The notes: a model not told the origin generated them from the sequence alone. Numbered from the stretch's first letter, positions 16,359-22,911 are shown. The stretch is DNA of 42,085 nt from Bacteroidales bacterium (GCA_024401395.1 JAKSLD010000025.1:1-42085), one strand, 5' to 3'. Numbers and translations are program-made.

Positions 16359-16390
16359 CGGGTGCCACGCCTAGCGTGCGCACCCGTTTC
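16359..16390 (+). terminator. Terminator of the small-gene cluster
   Basis: The outer stem CGGGTGC/GCACCCG and inner stem CACG/CGTG with one bulged C are followed by TTTCTTTT, 52 bp past the microprotein stop. Confidence 0.7.
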
Positions 16391-16424
16391 TTTTACCCTT
16401 TAACTCTAGCCACTAACCCACTAA

Positions 16425-16466
16425 CAAAAAAAACGCCAGCAGATATCTCATCTACCGGCGGACGTT
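16425..16466 (-). terminator. Terminator of the 16509-16916 gene
   Basis: On the minus strand a 4-bp AACG/CGTT stem and a 9-bp CCGGTAGAT/ATCTGCTGG stem are separated by a 4-nt bulge and followed by T8, 43 bp after the stop codon. Confidence 0.7.
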
Positions 16467-16508
16467 AAACCACTAAATGTCCATTAGCATGTTTCTATAT
16501 TTGTTATA

Positions 16509-16916
16509 CTATGATTTTGCTTCTCTTCTGCAGTCTAGCACCACCCACTCATTCTCGCTCACATATACCTCATTCACCAACTTCCTGCCATTGTAGCGCT
16601 CCCTCAACATATCTCTTATCTCCTTTAGCTCGTCAATTCGTTTCTCCCCTTGCGCTATCACACACACCATCCGTCCCCGCGGCTCCACTCTGTACTCCCC
16701 TCCCGATGCTCTCTTTATTATCTCCCCAGTAACTGGATACGCATAATACATATCCTCCAGTGCCTCCATAATCTCTTCCAGTGCTTCATATAACGTCTTA
16801 TCTTCTTCCATCTCTCTTCTTTTCTCCATATTCCCTGTCAGATTCTTGCTATATCGCAAGACAAATCGCTTAAACCTAAAACCTCGTTTTTGGTTTTTGA
16901 GTGTATTACAATTCAT
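16509..16916 (-). CDS. Hypothetical small protein
   Basis: 135 aa in the longest form. Start alternatives MEKRREMEED (16829) and MEEDKTLYEA (16811) are at least as plausible, because the first 29 residues are basic and without pattern. The body has a helical acidic part (LYEALEEIMEALEDMYYAYP), a beta part (YRVEPRGRMVCVIAQGEKR), a helix with IDELKEIRDMLRERY and a final strand pair ending VVLDCRREAKS. I do not recognise it. It has its own promoter (17002-17031) and terminator, and lies next to phage-type regulators, so an accessory or phage-derived gene is likely. Confidence 0.6.
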   Translation of the reverse strand: MNCNTLKNQKRGFRFKRFVLRYSKNLTGNMEKRREMEEDKTLYEALEEIMEALEDMYYAYPVTGEIIKRASGGEYRVEPRGRMVCVIAQGEKRIDELKEIRDMLRERYNGRKLVNEVYVSENEWVVLDCRREAKS

Positions 16917-17001
16917 TCCTTTGAATTTGTTGTTTGTATTATTTAGTAGTATACCCTGTTTCAGAGTACTGTTCCTGTTGTAGCTACAGCCAGAAACATT
17001 G

Positions 17002-17031
17002 CAAAGTTATAATAAAATTCGCACAATCAAA
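17002..17031 (-). promoter_or_regulatory. Promoter of the 16509-16916 gene
   Basis: On the minus strand TTTG (17028-17031), 18 bp, TAACTTTG (17002-17009). The leader to the longest ATG is about 80 nt. Confidence 0.55.
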
Positions 17032-17101
17032 CTACAGTTCGACTATTTGTTACAGAATACGCAAAACACGTATCACTCTCCATTTCGCCATCTCCTCGAG
17101 C

Positions 17102-17141
17102 AAAAAAAATAGCGGAGCAGCATTCTCATGCTCTTCCGCAA
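17102..17141 (-). terminator. Terminator of the CI-like repressor gene
   Basis: A hairpin with outer stem GCGGA/TCCGC and inner stem AGCAT/ATGCT, followed on the minus strand by T8. It lies 26 bp past the stop codon. Confidence 0.75.
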
Positions 17142-17166
17142 TACTCAAATATATCTTAAACTACAA

Positions 17167-17538
17167 TTATTTCTTTATTATAAGTATCTCAGACAATGTC
17201 GCCAACTGCTTCTGCAGATTATCCACTTGCCTTTGCAGAAATTCTTTGTCCTTCTGCAACTCTTGTATGGTGTTTCGTTGCACATCAAGCTCTCTGTCTT
17301 GGCCAGCTCCATTTGTCACAGCCATTTCTCCTCTTTTCTTTGGTCCCTCGCCTGTCATCAGATAGTCATAAGAATACTCTCCTATATGTTCTGCCAATAC
17401 CCACAGATCGCAGGTATTTCTTTTCCACCAAGTTGATATTGTCGACTGCGGCATTCCCAAAAACTCCGCCAGCTCTTTGTCTGTCCTGAAATGATAGAGG
17501 TCCTCCTTGAACCTACGTAATACATTTAATGGTTCCAT
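17167..17538 (-). CDS. Phage CI-like transcriptional repressor, HTH plus coiled coil
   Basis: 123 aa. Residues 5-62 form a helix-turn-helix of the bacteriophage CI type: FRTDKELAEFLGMPQSTISTWWKRN, then DLWVLAEHIGEYSYDYLMTGEG. Instead of a peptidase or dimerisation fold, residues 80-120 are a heptad-like coiled coil (IQELQKDKEFLQRQVDNLQKQLATL), which would dimerise it. A decayed second copy is present at 21411-21560. It probably binds operators in the island and controls its own promoter at 17632-17663. No divergent partner gene remains beside it, so it looks like an orphan of a degraded element. Confidence 0.85.
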   Translation of the reverse strand: MEPLNVLRRFKEDLYHFRTDKELAEFLGMPQSTISTWWKRNTCDLWVLAEHIGEYSYDYLMTGEGPKKRGEMAVTNGAGQDRELDVQRNTIQELQKDKEFLQRQVDNLQKQLATLSEILIIKK

Positions 17539-17631
17539 GTCTAATTCGTTTTAATACGTAAAAATACGATACACAATACAGTCAGTTACGAAATTGCGAA
17601 AACAATTCATGTAAGTCATTTATCTCCATCG

Positions 17632-17663
17632 CAAAATTACATAATTATTCAATATTTCACAAC
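17632..17663 (-). promoter_or_regulatory. Promoter of the CI-like repressor
   Basis: On the minus strand GTTG (17660-17663), 20 bp, TAATTTTG (17632-17639). The leader before the ATG contains two copies of ATACG in AATACGTAAAAATACGATAC, a possible autoregulatory site. Confidence 0.5.
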
Positions 17664-17726
17664 GAATTAACGCATTTTTCAATATACCACACTCATTTCC
17701 TGTCCATTTTACCGTATGCCGAGTTG

Positions 17727-18062
17727 TTATTTTTCGTATTCAGTAACATCTTCGGCTACCATGCTAGGTGTCGTTTCAGCAATTTCACCGTAAGTTGAAG
17801 TTGGCACGTTGATGATTGGCGCATCAAGGGCAAGGGAGATGCGAGCGATGGTATTGGTTGTGAAGTTATGGCGGCCGGTCAGCCATTTGCTGACTTCCGA
17901 TTCACGTTTGCCAAGACGTTGAGCCAGTTCACGCTGCGTCATTCCCTTTCGTTTCAGCAACTCGGCAATACGAGTGGCGATTGCAAATGAAAGGTCAAAC
18001 TCTGCCTTACGCTCTTCTGGAATGGCAGCAAGGCACTCTCGAAACAAAGGATTCTGTATCAT
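17727..18062 (-). CDS. XRE-family antitoxin (HigA-like)
   Basis: 111 aa with a canonical HTH_3 domain at about residues 25-85: AELLKRKGMTQRELAQRLGKRESEVSKWLTGRHNFTTNTIARISLAL. The C-terminal 25 residues are acidic and probably disordered. It follows the RelE/HigB-like gene with a four-base ATGA overlap, the toxin-first order of higBA systems. Such antitoxins bind and inhibit the partner toxin and repress the operon; the palindromes at 18570-18600 are likely operators. Confidence 0.88.
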   Translation of the reverse strand: MIQNPLFRECLAAIPEERKAEFDLSFAIATRIAELLKRKGMTQRELAQRLGKRESEVSKWLTGRHNFTTNTIARISLALDAPIINVPTSTYGEIAETTPSMVAEDVTEYEK

Positions 18063-18538
18063 AATTCAAATGTTGCAGTATCAATACCTGTGATTACGTT
18101 GTTTTCTATACTGATAGCACCCGACTTCTGAGCCTGCTTAAGCAGTTCGTCAAATTTCTGAAGATCCATTACGTAACCACTCAACGTTTCATCCTCTTGG
18201 TAAGTTCTCGTAGTCTTCTCGCCTCCATTTCCGACAACAAGAATCTGATCAGAAATTCGAAGGCAGTACAGTCTCAGTCGTCTTGAGTCGATAGACAAGG
18301 CACAGAGATTATCATTCATTCGTCCTTCGTTTCGGAAGAAACGCTCCAAAGCACCCACCTCAACAATCTTTGCCAATGCTAAAAGTATTGTCTGAAAGTC
18401 ATGGTTAAGTCGAGCATTATCTTTGAACATAGTCAGAAATTTCTCATATTCGCTCAGTTCGTCACCATTGAAACAAATGGAATATAAGCTGACATTATCA
18501 TTCTGCTCGATTGTCTTGATAGTTGTCTGTTTGGCCAT
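18059..18538 (-). CDS. RelE/HigB-like toxin of a type II TA pair
   Basis: 159 aa. The second half has the strand order of RelE/ParE-family toxins: ERFFRNEGRMNDNLCAL, RLRLYCLRISDQILVVGNGG, then TRTYQEDETL. The Bacteroidota subfamily with an N-terminal extension (VSLYSICFNGDELSEYEKFL) and a C-terminal helix (LQKFDELLKQAQKSG) matches this layout. Likely activity is ribosome-dependent mRNA cleavage, by analogy. It is first in the operon, overlapping the antitoxin by four bases. The stretch is intact, so the pair may be functional and may help to keep the surrounding island. Confidence 0.8.
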   Translation of the reverse strand: MAKQTTIKTIEQNDNVSLYSICFNGDELSEYEKFLTMFKDNARLNHDFQTILLALAKIVEVGALERFFRNEGRMNDNLCALSIDSRRLRLYCLRISDQILVVGNGGEKTTRTYQEDETLSGYVMDLQKFDELLKQAQKSGAISIENNVITGIDTATFEL

Positions 18539-18558
18539 AATTTTGAAGTTTTACCCAG

Positions 18559-18600
18559 CAAAAGTAACACTATTCTTCGGAATAGATACACTTTTAAGTG
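18559..18600 (-). promoter_or_regulatory. TA operon promoter with two palindromes
   Basis: TACTTTTG (minus strand, 18559-18566) lies 20 bp upstream of the toxin ATG. CTATTC-TTCG-GAATAG (18570-18585) and the perfect palindrome CACTTTTAAGTG (18589-18600) lie where the -33 region would be, which fits autorepression by the antitoxin. Confidence 0.6.
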
Positions 18601-18708
18601 AATTACTTCATCTTAAAGTGAATTTTTTTATATTCGTTTAGCGGACAGAGCTTCACATCCCTGAGTGACTTCACTATGGTGCGATTTCTTATGGCAGCCA
18701 TATTCCTA

Positions 18709-18800
18709 TTATCTTATTCCTTCCACTATCGCGATTTCATCTTCCGTCAAACCGTAGAGGTCATCGCATCTATAGCCATCTATCCCAACTATCCCAACTA
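18709..18800 (-). pseudogene. Fragment resembling a restriction-modification methyltransferase C-terminus
   Basis: The minus strand encodes GYRCDDLYGLTEDEIAIVEG followed by two residues and a stop. The LYGLTEDEIAIVEG signature is typical of the extreme C-terminus of Eco57I/TaqI-like N6-adenine methylases and related R-M proteins in Bacteroidota. The frame runs upstream only into the 9-bp repeat and then noise, so nothing of the catalytic domain remains. I read this as a 3' remnant of a deleted R-M gene. Confidence 0.5.
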
Positions 18801-18900
18801 GCACATCTACCCCACATAGCACATCTACCCCACATAGCACATCTACCATACCTAGCCCACCTACAACATCTAGCCCATCTACAACATCTACACCTCCTTG
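18775..18900. repeat. 9-bp minisatellite (NNCATCTAS type), about 14 units
   Basis: Units such as CCCAACTAT, CCCAACTAG, CACATCTAC and CCCACATAG follow each other at a strict 9-bp period. A higher-order 18-bp unit (CACATCTAC+CCCACATAG) is repeated almost perfectly. Read on the minus strand they give three-residue repeats (GVD, VLC, VVG) in frame with the methyltransferase-like tail. Confidence 0.8.
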
Positions 18901-18945
18901 CCACACTCCCTGCACTTTACTTTTCTTACTTATCTCACCAACACC

Positions 18946-19140
18946 CTATTCCCCATTCACTCTCAAATACCTACAACTAGCAGCTATTGCCTTATCTATA
19001 GCCCTCGAGAAAGTCGAAATGCCATCCTCCTCCAATATCACTCTATCATCAGCATTAAACACCTTATATTGCCAATGCCTTCTATTATACAATCCTCCGC
19101 CAGCACATCCAGAACCACCATAACTATCTACATCAAGCAC
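18946..19140 (-). CDS. Possible small gene or fragment, unknown
   Basis: 64 residues from a GTG codon; no ATG is in frame and a stop lies three codons upstream. The sequence WQYKVFNADDRVILEEDGISTFSRAIDKAIAAS looks like a real folded strand-strand-helix rather than noise, while the Gly-rich start (YGGSGCAGGG) could be a linker. I do not recognise it. It may be a small accessory gene or the 3' part of a lost one. No ribosome-binding signal is evident. Confidence 0.3.
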   Translation of the reverse strand: MLDVDSYGGSGCAGGGLYNRRHWQYKVFNADDRVILEEDGISTFSRAIDKAIAASCRYLRVNGE

Positions 19141-19249
19141 AAGTTTCTATATCACTTAGGAACTTGTTCTCACATACCTACTTAGCTAGAGTTATTCTTT
19201 TGCGAAAATATGTAGAATATACTTACGTTAGCTCTAGAGAAATTAGATG

Positions 19250-19314
19250 TCAAGAAATAGATAACGATGCTATAAATGCAATTATAACCAAATGCATCGT
19301 TATCTATTTCTTGA
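19250..19314. repeat. Perfect 21-bp inverted repeat with 23-nt loop
   Basis: Left arm 19250-19270 (starts TCAAGAAATAG, ends CGATGC) and right arm 19294-19314 are exact reverse complements. A further AGAT/ATCT pair lies outside (19245-19248 and 19317-19320). There is no T-run after either arm, so it is not a classical terminator. It could be a small structured RNA, the ends of a collapsed mobile element, or a recombination or binding site. Confidence 0.85.
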
Positions 19315-19406
19315 GAATCTGCTGATTTACTATTGTATGCTTCCCCGAAAATCGGACGATTTGTAATTAGACAAAATAGATAAATTTGTCAAATACAAAA
19401 ATCCAC

Positions 19407-19574
19407 ATGAAAAAGAAAGCACATAGCGAAAGCGAGATGGTAAAAGCTGTCAAGACACTAGAAAGCGGAGTGTCAGCGGATACAGTAGCTAGAGAATTCG
19501 GAATTTCCAAAGGAACCCTATCCCTTGATGTGCATATCAAAAATCACTCGAAAAAAAAAAAAAATGTACCTTAG
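19407..19574 (+). pseudogene. Truncated IS3-type transposase OrfA remnant
   Basis: 55 codons from MKKKAHSESEM. Residues 8-40 (ESEMVKAVKTLESGVSADTV, then AREFGISKGTLS) match the HTH_Tnp_1 domain of OrfA from IS3-family elements. After the helix-turn-helix the expected WKxKYGG segment is missing; the frame continues as DVHIKNHS and then runs into a 14-A homopolymer (19551-19564). There is no OrfB and no recognisable terminal repeats, so it is a dead fragment. Confidence 0.6.
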
Positions 19575-19599
19575 CGTGTCTAATTCAATACTGTCATAA

Positions 19600-19782
19600 A
19601 ATGGGGAAGCTTACATAGGGAACAAAGCAGAGATTCATCCAGAAGGTGGTGACAAAGATCCACGTCTTGTATTAGAATTGGAGTTCCTTGAAAGCCTTCC
19701 TCAATATGTACACATTGATCTGAACATCTTCCGTACCTATCGAGATACATTGCTCGGTAGGATTATGGGTGACATGATTTAA
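19600..19782 (+). pseudogene. 5'-truncated gene fragment, unknown
   Basis: An open frame without any ATG, starting just after a stop at 19597-19599, encodes about 60 residues. They include NKAEIHPEGGDKDPRLVLEL and YVHIDLNIFRTYRDTLLG and end at MGDMI. Composition and periodicity look coding. It ends 12 bp before the Mrr-like gene, so it was probably the upstream cistron of the same operon and lost its 5' part when the OrfA fragment was inserted or deleted. I do not recognise the family. Confidence 0.5.
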
Positions 19783-19794
19783 TAAATATCGTAT

Positions 19795-21216
19795 ATGCTC
19801 AATTATCCTAAAGTCGGGAGAAGACCCTTACAGTCTGATTATCGTGTTTCTTCCTCAGAAATTGAAAGTTATAAAAAGGCAAAGGACAAATACGAAGAAG
19901 AAAAGCGTAAACGTGCAGAGAAGAACAGTAACTCTTCTTGTCTTCTTTCAATTGTCATCATTGTAGTAATTGCTATCGTTATACTAACTTTAATCTCAAA
20001 TGCAAACAACTCTCATCATTCTGATGGGCAAGCTTTTATATATGTCATATTGATAGCTCTATGTATATGTCCTTTTATTTTCGGACATGTTTCAAAATTC
20101 TCAGAAGCAGCTGTAGACGTGGCAACGGATGATCCTTATCTTGGTTATTCACCCAACCAGGTTGCAACAAAAAGGTTTCAAGAGGATTTGGAAAAATATG
20201 AAAAAATTACAGGTGAACTAAAAAGCAGATACCCACATATTGAGTCTGTTGATTACGATGAAAAAAGATACACTGATTTTGTAATCAACGAATTGGTGAA
20301 TGCAATTGAATTAAAATTTAGGTTTAGAAACATAGTATGGTGGAAAAATCAGACGCTAAATTTCAAAATAGCGGTAAGTCGAGTACTTAATGCTGATGGT
20401 TATTTGCATGTTAAGAATCTCACAAATTTAAGAGATCCAGTTGAAGCCGCATTTAGTAAAAGTGTAGATATATCGGCAGATAAGGATGGGCTAAACTACT
20501 TCTTTCGATGTTTTAGCAAAACTAATGGCGTTCTTGAAATCAAACACATCGAAGCAATACAATTAGCTGTACCCAATAGCGAAAGCAGTAGAATTGTTGT
20601 TGTCACAAATTATAGCCCACAAGAAATTTCCTCTGAAGTAAAGACTTACATTGAAGACAACAAAATTGAATTGTGGGATGTAATAACACTGGTAAATCTA
20701 ACCAAGAAGCATTTTGTAAATGAGGAAGATGATAATTATCCGCTAAATCTTCCAACTGGATTCAAAAAATGCATGGGATTTAGAATATCGAATAATCTGA
20801 ATGATAGTTTGTTGACTACGCAACCATATTTCTATTACATATACACCAAAGAACTTTTCAATTCTGCAAAGGAAGCTTTGGAAGCTATGCAGAAGTTTCC
20901 TAAAGATAAGGTTTATTATGGTCTATGCGAATACCCAAACATTAAGTTCTATCTATACGATGACACGAATAAGGATAAACCAGAAGCTCTGTATGTGAAG
21001 GGTGAAAAGCAGACCAAACCAGTATATGCGATTATAGCCTCTGCGGCAAACAGTAACCATAACTGGAGAATACGTGTCGAATCAGAATGTCTGTTTGATG
21101 CTGACAAAAGAGAATTCATCCACAATAAACACACATTATACACATGGGCTAATTCAACTTATATACCATTTTTTTTAGAGGATGAAAAATGGGGAAAACG
21201 CTCATGGGAAAAATAG
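19795..21216 (+). CDS. Two-TM protein with degenerate Mrr-like nuclease domain
   Basis: 473 aa. Residues 20-45 are a charged helix (SYKKAKDKYEEEKRKRAEKN). Two membrane segments follow (about 49-68 and 80-97), so most of the protein lies on one face of the membrane, probably the cytoplasm. Residues 160-300 resemble the Mrr/restriction-endonuclease-like fold: VDIS with Asp225 where the catalytic Asp would be, FFRCFSK (236-242) at the usual Q-x-K strand but lacking the Lys, then RIVVVTNYSPQEISSEVKTY and KIELWD as in Mrr C-terminal halves. The last 150 residues are unrecognised. The sequence is AT-richer than the chromosomal genes around the island. A defence-related or regulatory role is inference; loss of the catalytic Lys argues against a simple nuclease. 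Confidence 0.5.
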   Translation: MLNYPKVGRRPLQSDYRVSSSEIESYKKAKDKYEEEKRKRAEKNSNSSCLLSIVIIVVIAIVILTLISNANNSHHSDGQAFIYVILIALCICPFIFGHVSKFSEAAVDVATDDPYLGYSPNQVATKRFQEDLEKYEKITGELKSRYPHIESVDYDEKRYTDFVINELVNAIELKFRFRNIVWWKNQTLNFKIAVSRVLNADGYLHVKNLTNLRDPVEAAFSKSVDISADKDGLNYFFRCFSKTNGVLEIKHIEAIQLAVPNSESSRIVVVTNYSPQEISSEVKTYIEDNKIELWDVITLVNLTKKHFVNEEDDNYPLNLPTGFKKCMGFRISNNLNDSLLTTQPYFYYIYTKELFNSAKEALEAMQKFPKDKVYYGLCEYPNIKFYLYDDTNKDKPEALYVKGEKQTKPVYAIIASAANSNHNWRIRVESECLFDADKREFIHNKHTLYTWANSTYIPFFLEDEKWGKRSWEK

Positions 21217-21256
21217 CAAGTAATTCATTCTTAACAAGATTGACAATAGAATAAGC

Positions 21257-21300
21257 AAACCCACTGATTTTCAGCAGAAATGCCGATTATCAGTGGGTTT
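21257..21300 (+). terminator. Terminator after the Mrr-like gene
   Basis: A perfect 12-bp stem (AAACCCACTGAT and complement) with a 20-nt loop and T-containing flank, 40 bp past the stop codon. Confidence 0.85.
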
Positions 21301-21410
21301 ATTGTTCCCAAAATGAATCCCACAAGCCATGTTGGGCGCTCGGCTCTGCCGCTTTCATAGCTTTAGTGTAGAAAGAACATTAGATTACTTCGACCAGTGG
21401 TAGTTGCTAT

Positions 21411-21560
21411 CAATAACCCATCGGCTTGCGAGGCCAATGCCCACAAATCGCAGATATTACGCTTCCACCATATCTATACTGTCGACCGTGGAACTCCTAT
21501 ATACTCTGCCAACTCTTTGTCTGCCCTGAAACGATATAAATCTTCCTCGAATCACCTCAA
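21411..21560 (-). pseudogene. Decayed second copy of the CI-like repressor
   Basis: The minus strand aligns over about 130 bp with 17395-17530. The frame reads LR, stop, FEEDLYRFRADKELAEYIGV, PRSTV, stop, IWWKRNICDLWALA and then diverges. The two stops replace Arg and Ser/Ile-region codons of the intact repressor (FKEDLYHFRTDKELAEFLGM, PQSTIS, TWWKRNTCDLWVLAE). The start codon and coiled coil are gone. Its position, divergent from the replication module, is that of a phage master repressor. Confidence 0.8.
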
Positions 21561-21659
21561 CATCTCAATCTGGCCTGCCCAAAATTCACTTTTTCGTAAA
21601 ATTTAGTCAAATATACTTGTTAGAATGAAATATTCGTAATATATTCGCATTGTCGAACT

Positions 21660-21679
21660 AATAACGAATATTCGTTATT
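21660..21679. promoter_or_regulatory. 20-bp perfect palindrome, probable repressor operator
   Basis: AATAACGAAT followed immediately by its reverse complement. Related half-sites (ATTCG) occur at 21631-21636 and 21643-21647. It lies between the dead repressor and the replication module, just upstream of the likely promoter of the latter, the place of a lysogeny operator. Confidence 0.7.
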
Positions 21680-21712
21680 CGTCAAATTGTACTGCTTTTC
21701 AAAGATATATTT

Positions 21713-21720
21713 TATTCTTG
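21713..21720 (+). promoter_or_regulatory. Probable -7 box (TATTCTTG) of the replication module
   Basis: One mismatch to TAnnTTTG, 10 bp upstream of the ATG at 21731, with TTG about 23 bp upstream. The very short leader is unusual; the true start could be slightly different. Confidence 0.35.
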
Positions 21721-21730
21721 CACAGAGCAA

Positions 21731-22060
21731 ATGGAAGGAAGAAAAATAACTAAGGCTGAAAATCCCGTACCAATGCCAAAATACGCCATCATCAATAACA
21801 AGAAGGTTCGCACTGGCTTCATATCCAAGTTCGAGGTATGCCAGGCGGTACAGATGTCGTGCAATTTCTTCAATCGCGTTATCCATCAAAACGTGAATCT
21901 TATGCGACAACTGGAGACTTTGGGCTACAAGAAGACGAATAAACTACTTACTATCCGACAGGCTAACCTCATTGCCAGGCATCTAGATGTCTACATAGAG
22001 GGTGTCTACGAGGAGCCTATTACTAATCTAGATGGAATGGAACAAAATATAACATACTAA
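21731..22060 (+). CDS. Phage-type regulator-like protein, unknown
   Basis: 109 aa, basic. The central part (FISKFEVCQAVQMSCNFFNRVIHQNVNLMRQLETLGYKKTNKLL) reads as helix-turn-helix then a basic wing. A final helix follows (IRQANLIARHLDV) and an acidic tail. It is first in a row with the DUF4373 and DnaC-like genes, five bases upstream of the former, and divergent from the dead repressor. By position it may be a Cro/excisionase-like or replication-associated DNA-binding protein; I do not recognise the family itself. Confidence 0.6.
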   Translation: MEGRKITKAENPVPMPKYAIINNKKVRTGFISKFEVCQAVQMSCNFFNRVIHQNVNLMRQLETLGYKKTNKLLTIRQANLIARHLDVYIEGVYEEPITNLDGMEQNITY

Positions 22061-22065
22061 CATAC

Positions 22066-22911
22066 ATGGACCAGATTCAGCTTCAACAGAGAGTATGGTT
22101 CAAGCACTTCGCAGATACTGCCGAATCACAGATTATAGTGAAGTTGCTTATCCAGCTCGGATGGGATGCTTATGGAATCTACAATGGTCTTCTTGAAAAA
22201 CTTCGCCGCACAACATCTGGTTCTTTGCCTGTCGACTACGATTCGCTCGGTTGGCAATTGCGCTATGATAGCGGTAAACTCAAATCCATAATTGAGGACT
22301 ACGGTCTATTTGTCGTCAGAAATGGTTACTTCTACGCCGAGAGTCTTATGGAGGAGATGAAGCACTACGAGAGGGTCAGCGATGCAAAAAGACGTGCCGG
22401 TATAGCTCGCGCTTCACAGCGTTGGCAACCTAATGGCTCGGATAAGGCAAACGATATTCCTATGCCCCAACATCAAGGTGTAGCACATGCTACCTATCCT
22501 ATAGCAGATGCTAAGCATACGCTACCGGAAAATATGCAAGATAAAGATATAGATAAAGATAATACTAACCCTAATAACCCCCTTCCAGGGTGTGGAGTGA
22601 AGGTTAGCGAGTTCGTCAATCATTTTCTTGCAACCATAGAGGAGCCTTGGCTCAGCATAATGTCCGACTGGATAAGTTACAAACGCCGTGAGCGTTCAAT
22701 GTACAAGACAGAGGAAACATTGCGCCGATGTTATAATCAACTTCTCAAGCTTTCAGCAAACAATGCCGAATTTGCACGAGAAATGGTCGATTCTTCCATC
22801 GCCAATGGCTACAAAGGTATTTATCCGCCTCGTGGCAGGAACGGACCTCAAATGTCGCCGAACTCGATTCGCCCGTCGGATCAGAAGAGTGTCAACGACC
22901 TCTGGAACTGA
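22066..22911 (+). CDS. DUF4373 (Lin1244/Lin1753-like) phage replication protein
   Basis: 281 aa. Residues 8-95 match the DUF4373 N-terminal domain: WFKHFADTAESQIIVKLLIQ, GWDAYGIYNGLLEKLR, LRYDSGKLKSIIEDYGLF and the following KRRAGIARASQRW basic segment. These proteins occur in phages and integrative elements as primosome or replisome organisers, working with a DnaC/DnaB-type helicase loader. The middle is a low-complexity linker with IDKDNTNPNNP; the C-terminal part (WISYKRRERSMYKTEETLRR) is helical, as in DnaD-like tails. The DnaC-like gene follows 88 bp downstream. Confidence 0.85.
   Translation: MDQIQLQQRVWFKHFADTAESQIIVKLLIQLGWDAYGIYNGLLEKLRRTTSGSLPVDYDSLGWQLRYDSGKLKSIIEDYGLFVVRNGYFYAESLMEEMKHYERVSDAKRRAGIARASQRWQPNGSDKANDIPMPQHQGVAHATYPIADAKHTLPENMQDKDIDKDNTNPNNPLPGCGVKVSEFVNHFLATIEEPWLSIMSDWISYKRRERSMYKTEETLRRCYNQLLKLSANNAEFAREMVDSSIANGYKGIYPPRGRNGPQMSPNSIRPSDQKSVNDLWN

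Larger units (their letters stand above)
18601..19406. other. Scar region between the TA pair and the OrfA remnant
   Basis: There is no intact gene of known function in this 0.8-kb stretch. It contains the methyltransferase-tail fragment and its 9-bp repeat (18709-18900), a small low-confidence frame (18946-19140) and a perfect 21-bp inverted repeat (19250-19314). Confidence 0.55.

Noticed and set aside
18898-19185. 95-codon plus-strand open frame
   Set aside because: Thr/Ser/Ile-rich low-complexity translation that includes part of the 9-bp repeat flank; no start context.
19250-19314. Invertible promoter
   Set aside because: The segment between the arms is only 23 bp and contains no TAnnTTTG box in either direction.
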